64,000 nt of DNA from Arachis hypogaea (taxonomy: Eukaryota; Streptophyta; Magnoliopsida; Fabales; Fabaceae), in the NCBI RefSeq assembly GCF_003086295.3, contig NC_092050.1, positions 149,054,699 through 149,118,698 on the forward strand. Direction: 5' to 3'. Each line of letters opens with the position of its first letter. The first letter of the stretch is position 1. This document shows, one piece after another, positions 1-10,387 of this stretch. The translations under genes and the position numbers were made by a program. The notes beneath the pieces are model-generated. The model was not told the DNA's origin, ran no database searches, and worked only from the letters and a program-made list of their open reading frames with translations.

Positions 1-791
1 CCAAGAGTCTCTTCCTTGCTGGCCGGATCTTCTTCCTTCTTTTTGAGCATGATGAGCTCGAGAATACTTCACCAAATTTAACCATATTTGGTGAAATCTC
101 AGCCATAGCACACTTTTATTTTGTTATGTTTTCTTGCCATCATTGAGATGGTCTTGTAGCTTGCTCTTTCTTCAATTTGGTAGCTAAGTTTTACTTTCAT
201 GGTTTCCTGTGTAATAACCGAAGAAGAGAAGCAAAGATGAGAAAGAGGAGAGAGAAATTTGAACACTAGCTAATGGGTAATGATAAAGTGAAATTAAAGT
301 CCAACTTCCCTTACATAAGGTAGCGTGTAGAGTTACTGAACCCATCAAATCAATTTCTCTCTCTCACATTTATGTTTCCAATGCTAACAAATTAAATTTG
401 AAATCCAGCCAAAGTAAAGAAATGGGATCCGTGGGAAAGCATGAGGCAAATGATAACATTTGCTTTCCTGATGGATTTTGGATCAAGCATTAGTTCTTGT
501 AGCATCAAAATTAATTTGGGCTTGTAGTAATAATAGCTTCAATTTGGCCCAAATAAAACACAACATTGTTTCAGCCACTATGATCATAATTAGATTAATA
601 TCAAGGCTGAGTGTTCATAGGCATATTGGGCTTGCACCAGAATTTCATTTTCGGCCCAATATTAAAAACCTGCAACAAAATTATTAATCAATATATATTA
701 AATGGGAATCAAATTAATAATTTTGTAATTAATTACTTTTAATAATGTTTAGTCATCACAAATATTAATTTAGAGTTTTTCAAACTCATCA
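1..791 (-). repeat. 3' LTR of the Sirevirus-like element (partial)
   Basis: This matches 9596-10387 at about 97 percent by eye. On the element strand it starts TGATGAG, directly after the polypurine tract. The other end of the LTR is beyond the window start. Small ORFs here recur in the other LTR and are not genes. Confidence 0.95.
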
Positions 792-804
792 ATCTCCCCC
801 TTGA
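792..804 (-). other. Polypurine tract (plus-strand primer)
   Basis: On the minus strand AAGGGGGAGAT lies immediately before the 3' LTR, the position required for plus-strand DNA synthesis. Confidence 0.9.
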
Positions 805-1760
805 TGACAAACACTATTAAAATTGAAATGGAAAGAGATTTAAAGATTGAGTAAAGAATACTCCCTTTGAATTTGAATTTCTCCCCCTTTCAAATTGTCA
901 CATGGCTCCCCCTTAATATATGTCATTTTTACCAAGGGAAGCACTAACCTGTAACAGTTTAATCAAGCTTCAAGTAACAATGTTATTTAGCATTTTTATT
1001 ACATGATGCTAGATGCTTGATTTATGAGCAGATTTGAATGATATACAAAACTCATTTGTTATTAATAAATTGATTTTCTGCTCAAACAACAACCAAAAAT
1101 CTTTTGAAAATCAATTGTTGTTTAAAATATTTTTCAATCAAATCAGAGCAACATAGTTATGGTAGGAAAATATTTTTAACCACATCATGATCACAGCAAT
1201 TTTCAACATTTATTTCCACACTCAATGCTTAAAGGAACTGCCAAAAATAAAGTATTCTACAAACATATTTATCAAGATGAATCAGAATATTCCTAATCTA
1301 TTGATAGCAAGCATAGCATATTCATCAAGATAAACTATCACAAGAATCAATTAACAACCAGGCAGCCATAATATCAAAAACAAATGCATTGCCAAAACAT
1401 CATAAGTAGCAGCAGTCACAATGAAGCAAATGCAGTTTCAATATTATCAACATGTTTTATCAAACATCAAAATATATCTTTTTAACAAGGGTGATCATGA
1501 ATTTTCAGCTGAAAATTTCATCCCCTGTTTCCCTTGTTTTTCAGATTTCAATTTTCAGCTTTTCTCCCCCTTTTGTCATCAAAGGGGCACCTGCAAGAAA
1601 TGATTATCATAGAAAATAGAGTATGCAAAATATATCCCAAAACATAATCAAAAAGTGTCATCAGAGTATCATATAGTTATGCAACTGTCAGTCTCCAACC
1701 TAACAAAATAAAGTAACTAATTGAGTCAAAGTGTGCCAATATCAAACAGTAAACAGAAAT
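805..1760 (-). other. Noncoding 3' region of the element with extra polypurine tracts
   Basis: There is no supported gene. Further CTCCCCCTT (minus AAGGGGGAG) copies occur near 881-890, 903-913 and 1563-1572, and another near 3525-3534. As I recall, Sireviruses are reported to have repeated polypurine tracts upstream of the 3' LTR. Confidence 0.7.
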
Positions 1761-3158
1761 TTAATCATCCGAGAGATTAAAATCCAAGTCCTCTGCCTCT
1801 GCTTCACTACCAACTTCATCAACAAGGCTCTCCAGCATTAGGCTAACTCGCTCCTTACATTTCTTCCAGGCCGACTCATTTTCATATGACAACTTGCGAG
1901 CAGATTTATGAAACTGAACCATGAGGTCGGACATGTTGGAGAATTCTGTGAGAACATTTCTGAAGGATTCGGCAGCCTTGGAGGATTTTGGCCTACTTTC
2001 GAAATCATCATCAGAAGCCATAGACTTCTTCCCCTTTTTTGTAGCGCCGCCTCCTTTAATCATAGAGACCTTGTTCTCTACATCCTCATTTGTTAAGTCT
2101 ACCTTAAAGTACTCAAAGATGCATGTGAGAAACATTCCATAAAGTAAATTAGCCTTTTTTGTACTCTTTACAGATTCCCACATATGTCTAATCATGAGAT
2201 AGCTAAATGAAATAGATGATGAAGTAACAAGAGCAAAAATTATGAGGCAATCAGATACAGTTACCCTGTTATGAGAACCACTTTGTGGGGTGAGGATGTG
2301 AGTCAGCAGGGAGTTGGTTGGACCCAAAGCCTTGTGAGTAGGAACTGTTCCATCCAGGCCAGACAGATTTTCACAGATTTGATGAAGAACTTGCTTGTAT
2401 GCAACCCCAACATGTGAATCCCATTTATCACTCATGTAAACCTTCGGCCCTTCATCAATATAACCAAGGGCAGAAGCAACGGTCTCAGTATTCAGAGTAA
2501 TGTGCACACGTTTCACGTAGGAGTGAAGGCTGCCATCAATATATCTCAGATTCGCATAAAACTGTCTTACCAACCCTGGGTAAACCATTTTGTGAATAAG
2601 GAGCAATGGTGACCATTTGAGACTATCAAATAGGGGCTGTAGATTGATTCCTTTGGAGGCCAGAGATTCGAGATTCACTAAGTAAGAGGGGCACAGATGT
2701 CGCTTTTCTAAAATCTCTTTGTGGAATTCATAGAAAGCACACGTAGAGAACCTTGAAGGATCAAAATGTGAGTGTGGTTTGTGAAACTTATTCTTGAAAT
2801 CCATTGAACCAAGGTTCGTGGGTTCTCTGGTCTCATGAAGCACGAAACCCTTGGCCTTTTGAGAGCTCTTTTCGGATGCATGGGGAGTGGATCTCTTCAG
2901 TGGTGAAGGTGGTGGAGACGGAATGGGTGATGTGTGAGACTCTTCTTCTTCTTCCACGGGACCTTTTCCTTTCTTCTTTCTTGAAGAGGTTTTCGTGGCA
3001 ATGACCTTCCTTCTCATGGTGTCGGTTTGCTTTGAGGGAGGTGAGGGTGATGATGATGATGTAGAGTGAATATGGATGTGAGTATGAGATTGTGGAGTGG
3101 ACGGTTTTTGAGAGAATAGGATCCTTTCACTTTTCCTGGGGGCAGTTTTCTTTTTCAT
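1761..3158 (-). CDS. Extra retrotransposon ORF after pol (env-like position; plant transposon-protein-like domain)
   Basis: An open frame of 465 codons lies between pol and the 3' LTR, where Sireviruses carry their additional or env-like ORF. The N-terminal 110 residues are Ser, Pro, Lys and Arg rich with an acidic run. Residues about 130-330 form a globular region with a YPGLVRQFYANL stretch and a later VSDCLIIFALV stretch. Both recall the putative plant transposon protein domain (Pfam Transposase_32) found in legume retroelements. The C-terminus is charged and ends acidic. I see no clear signal peptide or membrane anchor, so an envelope role is not supported. The frame is intact although pol has four stops. 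Family assignment is from memory of the motif. Confidence 0.7.
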   Translation of the reverse strand: MKKKTAPRKSERILFSQKPSTPQSHTHIHIHSTSSSSPSPPSKQTDTMRRKVIATKTSSRKKKGKGPVEEEEESHTSPIPSPPPSPLKRSTPHASEKSSQKAKGFVLHETREPTNLGSMDFKNKFHKPHSHFDPSRFSTCAFYEFHKEILEKRHLCPSYLVNLESLASKGINLQPLFDSLKWSPLLLIHKMVYPGLVRQFYANLRYIDGSLHSYVKRVHITLNTETVASALGYIDEGPKVYMSDKWDSHVGVAYKQVLHQICENLSGLDGTVPTHKALGPTNSLLTHILTPQSGSHNRVTVSDCLIIFALVTSSSISFSYLMIRHMWESVKSTKKANLLYGMFLTCIFEYFKVDLTNEDVENKVSMIKGGGATKKGKKSMASDDDFESRPKSSKAAESFRNVLTEFSNMSDLMVQFHKSARKLSYENESAWKKCKERVSLMLESLVDEVGSEAEAEDLDFNLSDD

Positions 3159-3610
3159 GGTTGGGAGAGTGGAGAAGTTGAATATGAAAGGGTGAGGAGG
3201 GCCGAAAGATGTGAGGGAGAAGGGAGGTTAGTGGTGCAATAAATGTGGAGTGGAGAGAGATAGTGGAGGGAGTTATGAACCATTAATGGCGCGGTTATTA
3301 ACCAGGGAAGTTTTTCAAAAACTGAAAAAGGGAGTTTCCTTGAATCAAGGGATTAGTTGAAAGGAAAGATTTGATTTGACAACATGCTTCTTCCAACAAG
3401 ATTTGATAAGACAACTAAGGAATTTTGTGATTTTATTTTTCAAAAAAAATGAGGAACTAACAAAACTATCATGGTGGGGTCAAAAGATATTTGGTGGGAC
3501 CCATGAAACTTAAATTCTGCGTTGCCTCCCCCTTAATTGTAGCTCTTCCATCATGCCCTCATTTTTATCTCGTCCAAACCTACGAGACAAAACTGAACAG
3601 AGTCAAATAT
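3159..3610 (-). other. Spacer between pol and the extra ORF
   Basis: No gene was seen. It contains another polypurine-like tract near 3525-3534 and, at 3568-3587, the same TCTCGT-N8-ACGAGA palindrome that occurs three times in the LTR. Confidence 0.6.
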
Positions 3611-6600
3611 TCACAAGTTATCAATAGAGCTTAAATCAAACATTCCCAAACTTTTTCTCAATGTACAGAATCTATCTTCACAGAGGGGTTTTGTAAAAAT
3701 ATCAGCAATTTGGTCTTCAGATTTTACAAATTGAATATCAATAGTACCCTTTTGCACATGTTCTCTAATAAAATGATATTTTATCTCAATGTGCTTAGTT
3801 CTTGAGTGCAGAACATGATTTTTTGAAATATTTATGGCACTCATGTTATCACAGAACAAGGGTATACTATTGATCTTTAATTTGTAATCCTCTAATTGGG
3901 TTTTTAACCAAATTAATTGAGAGTAACATGCAGATGCGGAAATGTATTCTGCTCCAGCTGTGGATAAAGTCACTGTGGCTTGCTTCTTGCTTGACCACAT
4001 GTTGAGTGAGCTTCCAAGGAAGCAACACATGCCTGATGTGCTTCGTCTATCCACTCTATCTCCTGCATAATTTGCATCACAAAACCCTACTGCACAAAAA
4101 TCTTCAGATTTAGGATACCATAATCCAAAATTGCAAGTCCCCTTAATGTATCTAATGATGCGTTTAATGGCCGTAAGATGGGATTCCTTTGGGTGAGATT
4201 GAAACCTTGAGCATACACCCACACTTTGGGCAATATCCGGTCTAGAGGAGGTAAGGTACATTAATGAACCTATCATTCCTCTATACCTTGTTTCATCCAC
4301 ATCTTGACCATCATCATCCTTTTCAAGTTTTGTGTTGGGATGCATTAGTATACCCATTGGTTTGGAATTTTCTAGGCCAAATTTTTTGATAAGTTCTTTT
4401 GCATACTTTCCTTAGTGAATAAAAGTACCACTAGGAGTTTGTTTGATTTGTAGGCCAAGAAAGAAATTAAGCTCTCCCATTAAACTCATTTTAAACTCAC
4501 TAGTCATAAGTTTTCCAAACTCTTCACACAAGGATACATTGGCCGATCCAAAAACAATGTCATCAACATAAACTTGAACAAGGAGTATATCATCATTAGA
4601 TGCTTTAATAAATAAAGTAGTGTCGGTGGTACCCCTTTGAAACTGGTTTTCCAACAAGAAGGCACTAAACCTTTCATACCAAGCTCTTGGAGCTTGTCTA
4701 AGACCATAAAGAGCTTTCGATAGTTTGAAAACATGATTTGGAAACTCTTTATATTCAAAACTGGGGGGTTGAGCCACATACACTTCTCTATCAATAAAGC
4801 CATTAAGAAAAGCACATTTAACATCCATTTGAAACATTTTGAAACCTTTATGGGAAGCATAGGCAAGAAGTAACCTAATTGCTTCCATTCTAGCTACTGG
4901 AGCAAAAGACTCATCAAAATCTATACCCTTTTCTTGATCGTAACCTTGGGCCACTAATCTAGCCTTGTTACGAACAACTTGTCCATCCTCACCAAGTTTA
5001 TTTTTAAACACCCACTTAGTACCCGTAACTTTCTTACCATCCGGATGAGGTACTAGTGTCCAAACCTCATTCTTGTCGAATTGAGCAAGCTCTTCTTGCA
5101 TTGCTTTGATCCAAGATGGATCTTCAAGAGTTTGTTTGACATTGTTGGTCTCCATTTGTGACAAGAAGGCAAAATTGCTTGGTTCGGATTGCCTTTTGGT
5201 GGAGGATCTTGTTGTTACTCCTTGAGAGGGATCACCAATTATGAAGTCATGAGGATAACCCCTCATAGACTTCCATTCTCTGGGCTTTCTAAGTGGTGTT
5301 GAGCTTTGATGAGCTTCTGGTGGTCTCACTGTCTCAGTTTCTCGTGTCTGTTCAGGAGATAAAATGGAATTATCTCCTCCAATCTGACGAGACAAAACTG
5401 GACTGGCAGATTCATCGTTTTGAGCAGATTTGGGATTTTCTTCTCTTGTTCCAGCCTCTTCACTATCTGAATCATTATCTATCACAGCACTGGGAATTAA
5501 GTTAGAATCACAAAAAGTAACGTGTATGGATTCCTCTATGGTTCTATGCTCTTTGAGATAAATTCTATAGGCCTTGCTTGTGGTGGAATATTCAACAAAC
5601 ATTCCTTCATAGGATTTTGGATCAAACTTTCCAAGGTTTTCTTTATTGTTAAGTACAAAGCATTTGCATCCAAAAACATGAAAGTACTTAAGATTTGGAG
5701 GGGTTCCTTTCCATAGCTCATAAGGGGTTTTCTTCAACCCTTTTCTAATGATTGTCCTATTCAAAATGTAACAAGCTGTATTTACAGCTTCAGCCCATAA
5801 AAATTTAGGAATCTCATTTTCACAAAGCATAGCCCTAGTCATCTCTTGAAGGCTTCTATTCCTTCTCTCAACCACCCCATTTTGTTGGGGGGTTCTTGGG
5901 CATGAAAAGTTATGAGAAATTCCTAAGTCATCACAGAATTTTTCAAAATTTTAGTTTTTAAATTCTCTTCCATGATCACTTCTTAAATGGGCAATTTTTA
6001 AATCCTTTTCATTTTGGATTTTCTTGCAAAGAGTGGAGAAGGCATGGAAAGCATCATTTTTATGAGCAAGGAAAAGTACCCAACCAAATCTAGAGTAATC
6101 ATCTACCACCACAAGACCATAGTGTTTACCTCCTAAACTTTGAGTTCTTGTTGGTCCAAAAAGATCAATATGTAACATCTCTAATGGCCTTTTCGTTGAG
6201 ATTCCATCTTTAGGTTTAAAAGAGGATTTTACTTGTTTGCCCAATTGGCAAGAATCACAAGTAAGATCCTTATCAAATTTGATATTTGGAATTCCTCTAA
6301 CCAGATTTTTCTTAACTAGCTTAGAAATTTGGTACATGCTTGCATGACCCAACTTTCTATGCCATAGCCATTTTTCAGAATCAAAAGATGTAAAGCATAT
6401 CACATTTTGTTCTTTTAGGTCCTCAAGAGTCAATCCATACACATTATTGCATCTTTTAGCTTCAAATAAAATATCTCCAGTTTTTTCACAAACAACCAAA
6501 CATACAAACTTCCTAAAAATAACTTCAAAACCCAAATCACACAGTTGACTAACACTAAGCAAATTATGTTTCAAACCATTTACAAGAAGGACATCATTTA

Positions 6601-6851
6601 TACACGATGAAAAGTTTTTACCAACTTTTCCAATAGCCACTATTTTTCCTTTTGCATCATCACCAAAAGTGACAAGTCCTCCATCATATTCATCAAGCTT
6701 TATGAAGAAGGTTGTCTTTCCGGTCATATGCCTAGAGCATCCGCTATCCATATACCACATATTTTCCTTCTGTTTGGATGCTAGGCACACCTACAAAACA
6801 AGCTCAAGTGACCTTAGGTATCCAAATTTTCTTGGATCCTTTCACGTTAAA
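3611..6851 (-). pseudogene. copia pol: protease, integrase, reverse transcriptase, RNase H (stop-interrupted)
   Basis: Protease motif MDSGCSRHMTG near 6750 is followed by the GAG-pre-integrase zinc region (near 6350-6240) and the integrase core (D near 6165, D near 5970, PQQNGVVERR near 5885-5860). Reverse transcriptase has YVDD near 4570, and a copia RNase H ends with the stop at 3611. The reading frame stays constant but is cut by TGA at 6804-6806, TAA at 5951-5953 and TAA at 4412-4414. A further TGA at 6852-6854 separates it from gag. All four are one transition away from a sense codon and none is a frameshift, the pattern left by deamination of methylated cytosines. It is not translatable as a polyprotein. 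Confidence 0.93.
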
Positions 6852-8519
6852 TCATCTCTTATGTCCTAAGCCATTATAATCAAAGACAACTTTACAAACT
6901 TTATCACCAATCATTCTTTCACCAAAAAAGCATTGAATCGGAAAGTGTCCATTTCGATTGCATAGTCTACAAAATCTTGGAGTTGCTGTTTTGTTAAAGT
7001 AGGTGGGGTCTTGAAATCTTGTATCATTAGAGGATGAAGCAAGGTTTTCAAAATGAGATTTTTCAGCAGATTTATAAAACCCCAACCCAGCCTTATCATA
7101 AAGAGGTTTTTGACTAGCCAAGATTTGATTCAGATTTTCAGAACTTTGGGTGAACTTGGCTAAGTCTTCCTTAAGCCTTTTAACCTCTTTAAGCAACTCT
7201 TCATTTCTTTTAAAACAGTCTACATATGCAAGAACGGAATGATTACTTTCACAGCTCTTAATTTGGGCTTTTAACTGCTTATTTTCTTCAACAAGATCAC
7301 AGGCAGTTTCGGCCTCTCTCACTTTTTCTTTAAGAAAACTGTTTTCAGCTTTAAGAATGGTGATTTGTTGTTCAAGTTCTTGATTTTCCAACAAAAAGCA
7401 TCTTATTTTTTCAGAAAGGTGGTCTATCATAAGATGAAGATCTTCAGTGTTAGGGTTATGAAAGACTACCTGATCTATGTGATCTGCCATGAGACAAGGT
7501 TGTGACTTGGTCTTGGATTCCTCATCATCATCATCCAAGTCATTTTCCAAATCTTTCCAAGAAGCCATCAGTCCCTTCTTCTTTCCTCTTTTTGGCTTCT
7601 CTTCCTTTTTTAACTTGGGACAATCAGATTTGAAATGCCCCATTTCCTTGCAGTTGTAACAAGTCCCTTTGCTAAGGTCTTTCTTCATTTTCCTTGAGCT
7701 GCTGCCTTTGCCTTTGAGCTTCATCATTTTCCTGAATTTTTTTGCAAACAAAACAAATTCATTTTCAGATGAGTTATCACTAGATTCATCATCCAGAGGG
7801 TTAGTGATAGATGAAAAAGCTATTCCTTTCTTTTTTGAATCTTTTTTCAAGTAGGTGTTTTCAAAAGTAAGTAAATTTTCTCTCAAATCATCATAAGTCA
7901 TAGAGTCAAGACCACTACTCTCAGAAATAATTAAAGCTTTTGTTTCCCACTCTTTTGTGAGACATCTCAACACTCTTCTCACTAGCACAGATTCAGGATA
8001 CTTGATTCCCATAGCATCCAAGCCAGCAATGATGGTGTTGAAGCATTCAAACATCTCATCAATGGATTCTCCTTTCTTCATTGCAAACATTTCGTACTCT
8101 CTGTTTAACATATCAATCCTGGTCTTTTTCACAATGGTTGTTCCTTCATGAGTAACTAGGAGTTTGTCCCAGATTTCCTTTGCTGTTGTGCAACGTGATA
8201 CCCGTCGGTACTCCTCAAAGCTGATAGCACAGTTGAGCAGATTGATGGCTTTGGCGTTGAGCTCCACCTTTTTTCTATCTTCATCCGTCCAACTTGCTTC
8301 TGGTTTGAGAGAGACAACTCCTTCGGCACTTGTAACGGTTGGATATTGAGGCCCTTCCAATATGATCTTCCAAAGTCTGTAATCCACTGCTTGTACAAAT
8401 ATCTTCATCCTCTCCTTCCAATAGGTATAGTTTTTTCCATTGAAAAGAGGAGGTCTGTTGCTTGATTGTCCTTTGGTCAGATTGTAGGACACCACATTTG
8501 AGCCACTATTTTCTGCCAT
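6852..8519 (-). CDS. copia gag polyprotein region (Sirevirus-like)
   Basis: This is the structural capsid protein. I chose the ATG at 8519, which gives MAENSGSN; an upstream ATG at 8543 is also in frame and lies close to the primer-binding site. The N-terminal half is a UBN2-type gag domain. A zinc knuckle CYNCKEMGHFKSDC lies near residue 286, a Leu, Glu and Lys-rich coiled-coil region spans roughly 370-480, and a second knuckle CRLCNRNGHFPIQC lies near 515. The frame ends at TGA 6852-6854. Pol continues in the same frame, so this stop may be decay rather than a programmed boundary. Confidence 0.9.
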   Translation of the reverse strand: MAENSGSNVVSYNLTKGQSSNRPPLFNGKNYTYWKERMKIFVQAVDYRLWKIILEGPQYPTVTSAEGVVSLKPEASWTDEDRKKVELNAKAINLLNCAISFEEYRRVSRCTTAKEIWDKLLVTHEGTTIVKKTRIDMLNREYEMFAMKKGESIDEMFECFNTIIAGLDAMGIKYPESVLVRRVLRCLTKEWETKALIISESSGLDSMTYDDLRENLLTFENTYLKKDSKKKGIAFSSITNPLDDESSDNSSENEFVLFAKKFRKMMKLKGKGSSSRKMKKDLSKGTCYNCKEMGHFKSDCPKLKKEEKPKRGKKKGLMASWKDLENDLDDDDEESKTKSQPCLMADHIDQVVFHNPNTEDLHLMIDHLSEKIRCFLLENQELEQQITILKAENSFLKEKVREAETACDLVEENKQLKAQIKSCESNHSVLAYVDCFKRNEELLKEVKRLKEDLAKFTQSSENLNQILASQKPLYDKAGLGFYKSAEKSHFENLASSSNDTRFQDPTYFNKTATPRFCRLCNRNGHFPIQCFFGERMIGDKVCKVVFDYNGLGHKR

Positions 8520-8565
8520 GAGGATCTTTACTCCAAGCTGCAAAGCTTGATCTCTTTGAGACCAA

Positions 8566-8577
8566 GCTCTGATACCA
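8566..8577 (-). other. Primer-binding site, initiator tRNA-Met type
   Basis: On the minus strand TGGTATCAGAGC starts two bases after the 5' LTR. It is complementary to the 3' end of plant initiator tRNA-Met. Confidence 0.93.
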
Positions 8578-8579
8578 AT

Positions 8580-10387
8580 TGATGGTAATCAGTGGCTAAG
8601 AGAAGGAGGGGTTGAATCTTAGCCCCATTTTTGCTTGATAATACTTGCTGACCTTCGAAACCAAGTTTGGAAACCTTTTGTCCTTTTATCTCGTAGCTAG
8701 ACACGAGACTTTTTCTTTTGTCTCGTCTCCAACCACGAGACTTTTCTTTTTGTCTCGTCACTTGGCACGAGATATTTTCTATTTTTGCTCCTGTGCAGTA
8801 GAAACAGAAATGTAGTAGAAAGGAGAGAAAATTACACCCATATATATCCTGGTTCAGCTGCTAAGTGCAGTGTAACCTACATCCAGTCTCCATCACAAAC
8901 ATGATGGAATTTCACTATAATCTTCCTGATTACAATCTGTAAAGTGCTAACCCAACTTACAAGAGGATTCCCACAGAATCATGAAACACAACATAGATGA
9001 ATAAAGGAACTCTATGGACATCTATGGCTTTTTCTTTTAATTTTGCACTCTCTGCCTTTTTCTGCTCTATGGCTTTTTCATACAAACCTCACTGTTTGCC
9101 TTTTTCCATGAGACTCAAGACATGACAAAATTAAACAGAAAAATACTAAACAGAATACATTGAAGAAGAAGAAAATCTGTAAGCTTAGGTAGCTCTGAGA
9201 ATCCTGTGCCTTGCACTCTCACTGCTTGCTTCTAACTCCTTGCTCCAAACAGTGGTTGTTCTCTCTTTTTATAGAAGAGGGAAGCCTCCACACTTGAAGC
9301 CAAAACCCAAGCCAACTTCTTCTTCCTTCAAGAAACAGATCCGGTTTGGCCACACAGAGAGAGAAGAGATAACCATGCAATAACCAACATGCAATTACCT
9401 CTAGTCCTTCTTTGGTCATCACTCTTCATCAATCCGAGCTCTCCATCCTTGGCTTGCTCTCCAAGATGGATTTCTAGACCTTGATGCTTCATGATGATGA
9501 TGACTTCATCTGCTTCAATCTCTGCCTCTACCATCACTTCGCCACTCTAGCTACTTCCTGTGGTGGTTGAGCAGAATCAAAGACAAGTCACGCCTCCAAG
9601 AGTCTCTTCCTTGCTGGCCGAATCTTCTTCCTTCTTTTTGAGCATGATGAGCTCAAGAATACTTCACCAAATCTAACCATATTTGGTGAAAATCTCAGCC
9701 ACAGCACACTTTTATTTTGTTATGTTTTCTTGCCATCAATGAGATGGTCTTGTAGTTTGCTCTTTCTTCAATTTGGTTGCTAAGTTTTGCTTTCATGGTT
9801 TCCTGTGTAATAACCGAAGAAGAGAAGCAAAGATGAGAAAGAGAAGAGAGAAATTCGAACACTAGCTAATGGGTAATGATAAAGTGAAATTAAAGTCCAA
9901 CTTCCCTTGCATAAGGTAGCGTGTAGAGTTACTAAACCCATCAAATCAATTTCTCTCTCTCACATTTATGTTTCCAATGCTAGCAAATTAAATTTGAAAT
10001 CCATCCAAAGTAAAGAAATGGGATCCGTGGGAAAGCATGAGGCAAATGATAATATTTGCTTTTCTGATGGATTTTGGATCAAGCATTGGTTCTTGTAGCA
10101 TCAAAATTAATTTGGGCTTGTAGTAATAATAGCTTCAATTTGGCCCAAATAAAACACAACATTGTTTCAGCCACTATGATCACAATTAGATTAATATCAA
10201 GGCTGAGTGTTCATAGGCATATTGGGCTTGCACCAGAATTTCATTTTCGGCCCAATATTAAAAACCTGTAACAAAATTATTAATCAATATATATTAAATG
10301 GGAATCAAATTAATAATTTTGTAATTAATTACTTTTAATAATGTTTAGTCATCACAAATATTAATTTAGAGTTTTCTAAACTCATCA
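8580..10387 (-). repeat. 5' LTR of the Sirevirus-like element (1808 bp)
   Basis: It runs TG to CA with short terminal inverted repeats (TGATG and CATCA). The inner end lies next to the primer-binding site. The outer end is fixed by comparison with the polypurine tract and LTR junction at 791/792. Confidence 0.93.
8689..8772. promoter_or_regulatory. Three phased palindromes in the LTR
   Basis: TCTCGT-N8-ACGAGA occurs at 8689-8708, 8721-8740 and 8753-8772, with centres exactly 32 bp apart. Two copies overlap the auxin-response-type hexamer TGTCTC (8719-8724, 8751-8756). Phasing and dyad symmetry suggest dimeric protein binding. The factor is unknown. Confidence 0.7.

Larger units (their letters stand above)
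1..10387 (-). mobile_element. Ty1/copia LTR retrotransposon, Sirevirus-like, left end cut by window
   Basis: Read right to left, the order is 5' LTR (8580-10387), primer-binding site, gag, protease-integrase, reverse transcriptase-RNase H, an extra ORF, polypurine tract and 3' LTR (1-791, incomplete). Protease-integrase before reverse transcriptase is the copia order. Very long LTRs, a large gag with two zinc knuckles and a coiled region, an extra ORF after pol and repeated AAGGGGGAG tracts are the Sirevirus pattern. About 21 substitutions and one indel separate the 791 comparable LTR bases, so it is older than the two young elements in this window. It cannot be autonomous: pol has four in-frame stops. 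The right edge abuts a LINE, so it may have inserted into that LINE. The left flank and target duplication lie outside the window. Confidence 0.95.

Noticed and set aside
478..687. A 69-codon ORF repeated at 10074-10271.
   Set aside because: Both copies are in the Sirevirus LTRs with no recognisable domain; the repetition is explained by the LTR pair.
8719..8741. The LTR palindromes as a classic auxin response element pair.
   Set aside because: TGTCTC is present, but the facing GAGAC half-site is 12 bp away, not the 7-8 bp expected for ARF pairs. It is kept only as an unassigned palindrome.
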